DNA from: Chloroflexota bacterium
Lineage (GTDB): Bacteria > Chloroflexota > UBA6077 > CF-72
Direction of reading: 5' to 3'
Assembly (NCBI GenBank): GCA_019242065.1
Contig: JAFAWJ010001159.1
Span: 1-5,572, forward strand
DNA length: 5,572 nucleotides
How positions within the stretch are numbered: position 1 is the first letter of the stretch; each line of letters begins with the position of its first letter. The notes under the pieces were generated by a model. The model saw only the letters and a list, made by a program, of their open reading frames with translations, ran no database searches and was not told where the DNA came from. Shown here piece by piece: positions 1 through 4,966 of this stretch. A program made the translations under genes and the position numbers.

Positions 1-747
1 AGTTGTCGCAAGTACTCCTCGTTACCGCGACGCACAGCAACCACAATATCCAGCAGTGAAACGCCAACAATAAGCTCGCTTGTAGAATTCGGGAGGTGGT
101 GTAGCGCCGATATACCGTGGCGATGTACTCGAGTGGCTCGCCGCGAGCGTGCTCGCGCAGTTGCGTTGATTGGCGCGCTTCCACGAGGTAGTCCAGCTCG
201 TCCGTGGTCCAGCGTGGGAATTCGTCAATGACCTCTCGGCTGCGCGTTGCTCCAAACACGCGGCTCCAGTCCAGCAGTCGCGTCACCCCGTACATGAGCA
301 CAATGTCGGCCCGCATCCTCTCACGGATGCCTGGCCGTTGCACCTTGACCGCGACGGACTCGCCAGTGCGCAAATGGGCGCGATGCACCTGACCGATCGA
401 GGCGGACGCAAATGGCTTCGGCTCGAACGTCCTGAATACATCCTCGGGTGGTCCGCCGAGTTCCTGGCGTACGATCTCGCACACGTCCGAGTAGGGGAAG
501 GGCTGCACGTCGTTCAGGAGCTTGAACAGCTCATCACAGTATTCGGCCGGTAGCAGATCGAACCGCATTGCGAGCATCTGGCCCAGCTTGACCCACGCTC
601 CGCCGAGATCCTCAAATGCCAACCGCATACGCACTGGGCCAGTGCTTGCTGCCCGAGCCGGAGGTGACAAGGATGGCAGGACGAAGGCTCGCGCGAGAAC
701 GGCTACACTTGCCAGAGGCGTCCGGCCTGTCGAAGTAGCCGTCTCAC
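1..747 (-). pseudogene. ABC1 (UbiB/AarF-type) atypical kinase, 3' end cut by window edge, two apparent frameshifts
   Basis: About 249 codons of an ABC1-family protein kinase-like protein; the family usually has about 430-560 residues, so the C-terminal half lies off the left edge. Seen: the KxGQ-motif helix (LGGAWVKLGQMLA, KLGQ at 578-589), the Ala-rich ATP-loop equivalent (FASASIGQVH at 383-412), and VAVKVQRPG at 329-355 with the ATP-contacting Lys codon at 344-346. The GTG start at 747 is chosen because GGAG lies 8 nt upstream (756-759) and the N-terminus VRRLLRQAGRLWQ looks typical. That frame hits TAG at 703-705, and the match resumes one frame over (VAVLARAFVLPSL). A second break at about 78 moves the frame before ELIVGVSLLDIV and RRGNEEYLRQL. 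Both breaks equal one missing base. Family members act in quinone/isoprenoid lipid biology, often at membranes; the substrate here is unknown. It follows the 166-aa gene by 27 nt, so the two are probably co-transcribed. It may be a real pseudogene or an intact gene with sequence errors. Confidence 0.85.
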
Positions 748-755
748 GCGAGGAA

Positions 756-759
756 CTCC
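756..759 (-). promoter_or_regulatory. Ribosome binding site (GGAG) that fixes the ABC1 kinase GTG start
   Basis: GGAG sits 8 nt upstream of GTG at 745-747 on the minus strand. It favours this start over the in-frame GTG/ATG further inside, just before the KxGQ helix, which would remove the N-terminal helix. Confidence 0.5.
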
Positions 760-774
760 GCTTGGGTGGACTGC

Positions 775-1275
775 TCAGCCGCGGCGTTCGGGAGTGACAG
801 TAGGCCCGTTCGTGTCCCCATCCGCGTCATCGCTGAGGTCGGCACGTGGCGGCGCAACGCTCCGTGGGCGTTCTGCTGCTGGTGAGAATTCCTCTTCCCA
901 TTCGCGACCGGCCCGAACCAACTGATCGAAAGCCTGGCCGATCGACAACTGGAACAGCAGGCTTATCGCACCTTTAGTCGCGAGCTCAGCCTCCCTCAAC
1001 AAGCGCTGCACTACGACCGGCGACGGAGTCATTGGCCGGTGGCCGGTGTTCGGGCCGCGCCCGGCACCCAGACGACGGGCGCGCTCGCTCTCCGCCCAGG
1101 CGGCTTTCTGAGCTTCGGTGGGGCCCTTCAGCCACGCCTCCCGGCGCCGGCGCTCCTGCGCGGCCCACTCATCGATTTCGGCTTCGCTCGGCTCCAGCAA
1201 GTTGGCAGTCTCATGCCACTCGATCTCCGAGCGATCAACTCCACCGACGAACGAGGTTTCCCCACCGCTCGTCAT
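775..1275 (-). CDS. Small charged hypothetical protein encoded next to ABC1 kinase
   Basis: A 166-residue protein I do not recognise. Seen: an N-terminal acidic segment, a highly charged likely helix at residues 31-70 (SEAEIDEWAAQERRRREAWL and following), a Gly/Pro linker at about 70-86, an amphipathic helix-forming stretch at about 87-130 (VVVQRLLREAELATKGAISL, then LFQLSIGQAFDQLVRAGREW), and an acidic, Pro-rich, probably disordered tail. There is no signal peptide, no membrane segment and no cysteine. The ATG at 1275 is chosen because GGAAGG lies 11 nt upstream (1287-1292); the frame stays open to 1425, but that extra N-terminus is Arg/Cys/Ser-rich and lacks a ribosome site. The ABC1 kinase starts 27 nt downstream on the same strand, so an operon is likely. 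The long amphipathic helix recalls small membrane- or granule-associated accessory proteins, but that is only a resemblance. The frame is intact, unlike the adjacent kinase. Confidence 0.7.
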   Translation of the reverse strand: MTSGGETSFVGGVDRSEIEWHETANLLEPSEAEIDEWAAQERRRREAWLKGPTEAQKAAWAESERARRLGAGRGPNTGHRPMTPSPVVVQRLLREAELATKGAISLLFQLSIGQAFDQLVRAGREWEEEFSPAAERPRSVAPPRADLSDDADGDTNGPTVTPERRG

Positions 1276-1394
1276 GTGCGTCCAAGCCTTCCCCGCTGCC
1301 GCGCGTCGACAAGGTACGGACGCTCCGCCGCGTCGCTTCGCACCAGAGCAGGACGAAGGACTGGTCGCGGCAAAAACAAACGCCAAAAGTACTG

Positions 1395-1410
1395 GATCAG
1401 CTGACTGATC
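1395..1410. promoter_or_regulatory. Small inverted repeat GATCAG-N4-CTGATC, possible operator
   Basis: Perfect 6-bp arms around a 4-bp spacer, 120 bp upstream of the 166-aa gene. The surrounding 1276-1482 region holds no convincing gene on either strand. The position upstream of the probable 166-aa/kinase operon is compatible with a regulator site, but no clear -35/-10 pair could be picked next to it, and a 6-bp palindrome can arise by chance. Confidence 0.2.
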
Positions 1411-1482
1411 ATGGCGACCTCGCAAGCAAAATTTGCACGCACTGTTCGCTGAACGGCTACCACGCTGACAGTTCCGGTCTCC

Positions 1483-1710
1483 TCATCCAGCGGTGCGCCG
1501 AGTCAGAGGCCACGTGCCATCCTCGAGGACACCAAACGAACGTCCGCACTGGACCGCAGGCACAACCATCACGAGCGTGTCCTGCATCTCCTCCCCCGGC
1601 CCCCAGCGTTCCAGGCTGTCCATCGTCACTTGAGCCAATGTTTCGAGCACGGGCGCATTGCCCTGCGCCAATGCCGAGATATTCTGCTCGAAGGAACTCT
1701 GGCTGACCAT
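1483..1710 (-). pseudogene. Fragment with carboxymuconolactone-decarboxylase-family N-terminus, unrelated C-terminus
   Basis: From ATG 1710 the first 35 residues align without gaps to the intact CMD-family protein at 3746-4105: 19 of 35 identical by eye, including the shared run APVLETLAQ. The match stops at about 1600. From there to the TGA at 1483 the sequence (GPGEEMQDTLVMVVPAVQCG and on) has no counterpart to the expected LVRIAALV-type core, and the other two frames do not restore it, so this is not a simple frameshift. The reading frame extends upstream to ATG 1800, but the extra 30 residues have no match and the GGAG there abuts the ATG. Most likely a decayed or recombined paralogue; a chimeric small protein is possible. 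The CMD fold needs the missing helical core, so decarboxylase or AhpD-like activity is not expected. Confidence 0.5.
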
Positions 1711-1804
1711 ACAATCCAGTCTCGGGCCCACCACCTGAGTGAGAATCGGGGCCAACCCTAATTCCACGACAGCTCCGTGTTTTCCCGTACTTGTTGGCAT
1801 CTCC

Positions 1805-1833
1805 GTTCACTCTGACGAGTCGCGGAAGTGAAC
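1805..1833. repeat. Perfect 7-bp inverted repeat, 15-bp spacer
   Basis: GTTCACT at 1805-1811 and AGTGAAC at 1827-1833. It lies between the CMD-like fragment (minus, start 1710 or 1800) and the surface-protein fragment (plus, from 1880), so it could be an operator or a small hairpin in either leader. No T-tract follows on either side, so it does not read as an intrinsic terminator. Confidence 0.35.
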
Positions 1834-2245
1834 ACGCTCGCAGTGTAAACATGCACCGAGTCAAGCGACTTCGCTACGTGTGCCCGAGCGCGTCCACGAC
1901 GGGCCCCAATCCATCGCGCGCAGCAACCGGTGCAGCCGCACCGCGGTGCTGACCTTCACCTTCACCATCACCAACACGACCGAGCTGGGCGCGAAGAACG
2001 GCCGGTCGTGCGTCGACACGCTGCCGGCCGGGGTACAGGTGGCCAAACCCATCGGCCCACCACAACCTGCTCCAGGGGCGTGGTGACTGCCACTGCTACT
2101 GGGAGTAGTTCGCGGTGAGCCAGGTGTCGTGCACGGCGAGCGTCAACGTCACCGCCAGCACGCTGGGAACGTATACGATGAGTCCGGCAACGTGACCCAG
2201 GTCGACCTCAACCCGCCTGGAAACAGCATGCTGACAGTCGCCCTT

Positions 2246-2480
2246 GCAACGCCGACGCCCACCCCGACCAGCACGGCTACGCCGACCAGCACCGCCACAG
2301 AGACGCCGACAGTGACCCCGACTACGACCAGCACTCCAAGCCCGTCGGCCACGCTGACCACCACTCCAACGGCTACGGGAACCCCAACCAACTCTCCGAC
2401 GGGAACCGGGACCAGCACTCTGACCACTACGCTGACGGTCACCAGCACCCCGACTGCGACAGCCACCCGCACACCCAGCA
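2246..2480 (+). repeat. Degenerate Thr/Pro-coding repeat (stalk of the surface protein)
   Basis: A low-complexity tract built from ACG/ACC/ACT/CCG/CCA codons, translating to TPTPTPTSTATPTSTATETP and similar. The units vary in sequence and length, so it is a degenerate coding repeat rather than a clean tandem array. Such tracts are usual as extended, possibly glycosylated spacers in exported Chloroflexota proteins. The antisense strand is open as a Val/Gly-rich frame only because of this codon pattern. Confidence 0.8.
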
Positions 2481-2964
2481 TGACAGTCGTGCCGGCAATG
2501 CTCTCAACGACCTGTCCGACGACCGCGCCCGCCAGTCCGGTGATGAGCTCACCGACCACGCCACTCACGCCGGTGATAACTCCTTCGGCTACCCCTCGAT
2601 AACTCCTGCGACTACCAGAGGTACATCATCGCCCACCGAGAAACCGACCACCACGCCACCGGGCACGGCTGCCACTTCGCCGGCGCCGCCGCTACTTCAG
2701 TGACTCCCACATCTACGGCTCCCGTGCCGACCGCGACACACGCTCCAGGAACGGCGGACATCCAGAGCGACACGGCGGACTGGGTTGATCTGCGGCGCAG
2801 GTCGGGTCACCGACTTCCGTGACGGGCTGCGTCGCAGTCTCATCGGCGACTGCGACAAGAACCACTGTGCCGTCCGCCGCATCGGGCAATAGTGGTGGCG
2901 GATCGTCGCACACCTGCGACGTCAACCCCACATCTGTCACAGCGCCACACCGACTGCCACTGCC

Positions 2965-3119
2965 GCGCGCATGGTCCCGCCCAGCACAACGCCAGCGCCT
3001 ACAGTGCTCACCCCATCCACAACTGCAACCGGAACTCCGGTCGCCACACCTACACCCACACCCCCGCCGCAGCCATCTGATGTGATGCCGCCAACACCGA
3101 CGCCAACACCGCCGCCGAT
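2965..3119 (+). repeat. Second Thr/Pro-coding repeat (TPAPT, TPTPTPPPQ, PTPTPTPP)
   Basis: A second low-complexity stalk in the same surface-protein fragment, more Pro-rich than the first (including PPPQPSDVMPPTPTPTPPP). It leads directly into the second DUF11-like domain, so the protein alternates stalk and beta-sandwich modules. Confidence 0.75.
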
Positions 3120-3250
3120 CATGCTCAGTGTGGACGCGATTGGTCCCGTGACCGCTGGGTCGATAGCACAACTTTCGGCGTCACTCACCAATGCCGGACT
3201 TGAATTGATTGCAGCACCGCGGAGTGCAACCGTTGCGTTGCCGAGCGGCG

Positions 3251-3436
3251 TCACATTGGTTGGTGGCCCGGATTCCGGATGTTAAGAAGGGCCCGGATGT
3301 TACGCTGATCGCGCAGCTCACCAAGCAGTGGCAGCTCGGCGCCGGAGCCGGACCCGCACAGGAACTCCACGACCACTTGGTCGATCAACTCCATCTCTTC
3401 AACGAAACCGGTTGTGATGTCGACGCTGGTGTTCAC
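3251..3436 (-). CDS. Small hypothetical protein (61 aa), second of an overlapping pair
   Basis: Not recognised. GTG start at 3436 with AGGAG 8 nt upstream (TAGGAG within 3445-3450); the in-frame TGA shortly upstream limits any longer version. Translation begins MNTSVDITTGFVEEMELIDQ, followed by VVVEFLCGSGSGAELPLLGE; it is acidic, probably helical in the middle, with one Cys and no membrane segment. Its start lies inside the 3' end of the 3399-3644 gene, in a different frame, suggesting translational coupling. Its last 35 bases overlap the opposite-strand end of the surface-protein fragment, which is tail-to-tail. The last 20 residues contain a short repeat (RNIRALLNIRN) encoded by the direct repeat CGGATGTTA at 3276-3284 and 3294-3302 on the plus strand, so the original 3' end may have been altered. 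Confidence 0.4.
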   Translation of the reverse strand: MNTSVDITTGFVEEMELIDQVVVEFLCGSGSGAELPLLGELRDQRNIRALLNIRNPGHQPM

Positions 3437-3644
3437 GGCGGTGACTCCTAGTCACAGACGCGACGCCTGTTCCCTGGCTCCTAGTCTCAGACGCCGCTGA
3501 GAACGTGGCGAGCCTTTCGCGTGTCACACGGCGACAGTGCAGATCATCCGCCAAAAATTCTACATCCATACTCAAGATCGCCACAATGAGTCGACGGTAC
3601 GCCGCTTCCGGCAGCCGCATCGTCACCTGAGGGCGGGCGTTCAT
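3399..3644 (-). CDS. Small hypothetical protein (81 aa) with strong ribosome binding site
   Basis: Not recognised. ATG at 3644 is preceded by a full AAGGAG (3654-3659) with 9-nt spacing, the best ribosome site in the window, so translation start is likely real. The N-terminal 50 residues look like a folded helical segment (MRLPEAAYRRLIVAILSMDV, then EFLADDLHCRRV). The C-terminal 30 residues are a basic His/Arg/Ser-rich run produced across the 33-bp-spaced direct repeat at 3445-3494, unlike the first part; either the true gene ends differently or the tail was created by the duplication. The next gene starts inside it at 3436. A two-gene small-protein layout can suggest toxin-antitoxin, but no known motif supports that here. 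Confidence 0.45.
   Translation of the reverse strand: MNARPQVTMRLPEAAYRRLIVAILSMDVEFLADDLHCRRVTRERLATFSAASETRSQGTGVASVTRSHRREHQRRHHNRFR
3445..3494. repeat. 17-bp direct repeat, period 33 bp, carrying SD-like CTCCTA
   Basis: CTCCTAGTCACAGACGC at 3445-3461 and CTCCTAGTCTCAGACGC at 3478-3494, differing at one base. On the minus strand each copy carries TAGGAG. The left copy is the ribosome site for the GTG at 3436. The period is 11 codons, so the 81-aa frame reads ASETRS then ASVTRS. It looks like a local duplication. Confidence 0.6.
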
Positions 3645-3653
3645 CTCGGCAGG

Positions 3654-3659
3654 CTCCTT
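3654..3659 (-). promoter_or_regulatory. Ribosome binding site AAGGAG for the 81-aa ORF
   Basis: A consensus AAGGAG, 9 nt before ATG 3642-3644. It follows the right-hand end of the intergenic hairpin by only six bases on the minus strand, so the hairpin could affect access to it in the transcript. Confidence 0.6.
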
Positions 3660-3665
3660 AGATGA

Positions 3666-3707
3666 TTTTGGCCGATTGACGACGTCGTTGTCGCTAATCG
3701 GCCAAAA
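3666..3707. repeat. Perfect 12-bp inverted repeat / long hairpin between CMD gene and 81-aa ORF
   Basis: TTTTGGCCGATT at 3666-3677 and AATCGGCCAAAA at 3696-3707, an exact inverted repeat with an 18-nt spacer. The spacer itself contains GACGAC and GTTGTC, which can pair (one G-U in RNA) and extend the stem by about 6 bp with a 3-nt bulge. It lies downstream of the CMD gene and just upstream of the AAGGAG site. The A/T runs are part of the stem, not a free U-tract after it, so a standard intrinsic terminator is not clear. Alternatives are a regulator operator, an RNA leader element, or a remnant of mobile-element ends. Confidence 0.7.
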
Positions 3708-3712
3708 CCTGC

Positions 3713-3743
3713 CGAACGTAAAACGGGTCGAACGTAAAACGGG
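3713..3743. repeat. Two exact 15-bp direct repeats CGAACGTAAAACGGG, period 16 bp
   Basis: Copies at 3713-3727 and 3729-3743, separated by one T. They sit immediately downstream of the CMD stop codon and next to the 12-bp inverted repeat. Two exact tandem copies could be paired binding sites for a regulator, or a fresh tandem duplication. No further copies were seen in the window. Confidence 0.75.
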
Positions 3744-3745
3744 GG

Positions 3746-4105
3746 TTATTCGTTGTCCTCGTCCTCTTGCTCGAGAGCCTCGGCCAGGCCAAGCGCACGG
3801 AGCATCTTGCTCGCAGCGGAGGCAATCCGCGCGCTGCCGACAACCGGCGCAATCGCAACCAACGTCCCCTGGATTTGCTCAACGCTCACGCCAATATCGG
3901 CCGCAGCGCCCAGATTCAACATGTAGGAAACGGGTGCGGCGTCCATCGAAACAAGAGCAGCGATGCGTACCAGTGCGTAGGTTTCGGCGTCCAGTCCGGA
4001 GCGCTTGAATGTGTCGAGGGTCATCTGGGCAAGTGTCTCGAGCACCGGCGCATCGCCTCGCGCCATCGCGGCGATATTGTGTTGCGGAGAAGTCTCAATC
4101 GTCAT
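3746..4105 (-). CDS. Carboxymuconolactone decarboxylase (CMD/AhpD-fold) family protein lacking cysteines
   Basis: An intact 119-residue CMD-family protein; the family has about 100-180 residues and forms all-helical oligomers. Seen: NIAAMARGDAPVLETLAQMT near residues 10-29, the core helix TYALVRIAALVSMDAAPVSY at about 42-61, and a helix-turn pair (GAAADIGVSVEQIQGTLVAI, then APVVGSARIASAASKMLRAL), ending in an acidic tail (EQEDEDNE). AhpD-type members use a CxxC pair about where APVSY lies; this protein has no cysteine at all, so peroxidase-linked thiol chemistry is not expected and the role is unknown. ATG 4105 is preferred because it aligns residue-for-residue with the start of the fragment at 1710; the GTG at 4111, two codons upstream, is possible. 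The ribosome site is weak (GGA 10 nt upstream). Upstream lie an operator-like palindrome and a mini-ORF with a strong ribosome site. Downstream come the tandem and inverted repeats, then the 81-aa ORF on the same strand. Confidence 0.85.
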   Translation of the reverse strand: MTIETSPQHNIAAMARGDAPVLETLAQMTLDTFKRSGLDAETYALVRIAALVSMDAAPVSYMLNLGAAADIGVSVEQIQGTLVAIAPVVGSARIASAASKMLRALGLAEALEQEDEDNE

Positions 4106-4119
4106 GATCACAGGATCCG

Positions 4120-4152
4120 CTATACTCGCGCCCGGTACATTGGGGTGAACAC
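4120..4152 (-). other. Possible 10-codon leader ORF upstream of the CMD gene
   Basis: A consensus AGGAGG (4159-4164) is followed after 6 nt by GTG and ten codons (VFTPMYRARV), ending at TAG 4120-4122, 14 nt before the CMD ATG. The strong ribosome site contrasts with the weak one of the CMD gene itself, which would fit translational coupling or a leader peptide. No attenuator-like alternative hairpins or codon runs are obvious. It could be chance, or the remains of a different start. Confidence 0.25.
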
Positions 4153-4156
4153 CAAT
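4139..4156. promoter_or_regulatory. Imperfect 18-bp palindrome, candidate operator upstream of the CMD gene
   Basis: ATTGGGGTGAACACCAAT: seven of nine base pairs are symmetric, with ATTGG/CCAAT arms. It is centred about 42 bp upstream of the CMD start, in a typical place for a repressor or activator site. No confident -35/-10 was assigned around it. Confidence 0.35.
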
Positions 4157-4165
4157 TCCCTCCTA

Positions 4166-4778
4166 TAGCGCGGCACCGCCGCTCTACTTTAAGTCGTATC
4201 CGTACAGGTCCGCGGCATGTCTCGCAGCGGTTGCTGATGGACAGAGCTGAACTCGAGATCGGCGTATGTTCCGCCAGGCGTGGTCGCGCCGCCACCTGGT
4301 GCTGGCGAGCTACTCATCAGCGAACTCCCCGGCCACGGACCCCAGTGAATCAGCACGTGGATTTGATGGTCCGAGGACGCGGTCCTCCAGAGCGCGGCGA
4401 ACCGACTGCTCACCGTGGACCATAATGTAGCTGCGTGAACCGCGCTGGACCATCGGCAACTCGAATTGCGGTGCATCCGCGGTTCCGCTGGTGGCGAGCT
4501 AATGCCGGCCAGATGGGATTGACGCGCCCAGCCCACAGCCGCTAGCTGAAGAAGCCACCAGGTCAGCCGGCAAGCGCAGGGGCTCCGTCAATCAAGGCGA
4601 ACATAGGTTCTACAATGGAGACAATCCTTGGTGGCGACAAGCCTGTTAGTTCCAAGGCACGGCTATCAGTGATCGCCCGGATGTCTAACTGACGACCAGA
4701 CACGTAGCGTTGATCACACACGAACCGAGAACGGCGATTACGCCTTGCGGACACTACTCAACGACTGAGGAGCAATCG
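4166..4778. other. Region of about 610 bases without a convincing gene
   Basis: All frames are broken by stops at short intervals or give Ser/Arg/Trp-rich translations with no ribosome site. The only protein-like trace is on the plus strand at 4244-4345 (VPPGVVAPPPGAGELLISEL), which resembles the start of a lamin-tail domain, followed by stops. A 63-codon minus-strand frame at 4563-4754 has no recognised match and no ribosome site. The stretch may be decayed coding sequence between the CMD gene and the surface-protein gene. Confidence 0.4.
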
Positions 4779-4966
4779 ATGTTCAGAGGCAGACGCGAGG
4801 AGCGCCGCGACTTCGGTGGCGGCGAGTGCGATGGCAGCCATAGCGCTGTCGAGCCCGCAATGTGCTCTCAACGATCTGGTTCTGCTCCCCTCCGCCTTGG
4901 ATTGGTGCAACCACGACGGCGGCACCAATACCGGGTGGCGGTCACACCGTCGGACGGATCTTCGTC
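4779..4966 (+). pseudogene. Possible broken signal-peptide ORF just upstream of the surface-protein gene
   Basis: ATG 4779 has GAGGAG (4767-4772) 6 nt upstream. It reads MFRGRR and then turns highly charged. Moving to the next frame at about 4795 (equivalent to one extra base) gives RSAATSVAASAMAAIALSSP, which together with MFRGRR makes a textbook basic n-region plus hydrophobic core. What follows (QCALNDLVLLPSALDWCNHD) is not recognised. The break is opposite in sign to those elsewhere in the window. It may be a small secreted protein with an error, an old alternative start of the gene at 4967, or chance in an Ala-rich frame. The surface-protein gene follows at once and has its own signal peptide. 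Confidence 0.25.

Larger units (their letters stand above)
1880..3285 (+). pseudogene. DUF11-domain, Thr/Pro-stalk surface protein, 5'-truncated and frameshifted
   Basis: A cell-surface or secreted modular protein, readable only by following seven frame changes at about 2056, 2110, 2186, 2597, 2685, 2790 and 2940. Order: a DUF11-type beta-sandwich (about 1900-2245: VLTFTFTITNTTELGAKNG, VDTLPAGVQVA, then TTTCSRGVVTATATG, VSCTASVNVTASTLGTYTM, NVTQVDLNPPGNSMLTVA); a Thr/Pro/Ser stalk (about 2246-2785); a short Cys-containing segment with VTGCVAV and SSHTCDVNP; a second Thr/Pro stalk (about 2945-3119); and the start of a second DUF11-like domain (LSVDAIGPVTAGSIAQLSAS to LPSGVTLVGGPDSGC), ending at TAA 3283-3285 in mid-domain. 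There is no signal peptide or N-terminal domain, so the 5' part is missing. No sortase LPxTG or C-terminal membrane anchor is visible. Each frame change equals one missing base, and conservation on both sides is good, so sequence error is a live alternative to decay. DUF11 proteins are typically exported structural or adhesive proteins; the ligand is unknown. Confidence 0.75.

Noticed and set aside
1032..1706. Plus-strand open frame of 224 codons antisense to the 166-aa gene and CMD-like fragment
   Set aside because: No ribosome site, Ser/Arg/Pro-rich composition typical of antisense of GC-rich coding DNA, and it covers two better-supported minus-strand frames.
2056..2190. Programmed ribosomal frameshifting in the surface protein
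   Set aside because: Seven shifts in about 900 bases, without slippery heptamers or downstream structures, cannot be programmed events.
2149..2568. Minus-strand Val/Gly-rich open frame of 139 codons
   Set aside because: It is the exact antisense of the Thr/Pro-coding repeat; its GVxVxV pattern is only the complement of ACG/CCG codons.
3251..3644. Toxin-antitoxin module
   Set aside because: The small overlapping layout is suggestive, but neither product shows a known toxin or antitoxin motif, so no functional call is made.
3666..3707. Intrinsic terminator for the CMD gene
   Set aside because: The T and A runs belong to the stem arms and no free U-tract follows on either strand, so it is described as an inverted repeat of unknown role.
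3713..3743. CRISPR-like array or replication iterons
   Set aside because: Only two copies with a 1-bp gap and no spacers; no replication gene or AT-rich unwinding region nearby.
4563..4754. Minus-strand 63-codon frame considered as a transposase or regulator fragment
   Set aside because: No DDE, HTH or other motif could be identified, there is no ribosome site and no flanking inverted repeats.
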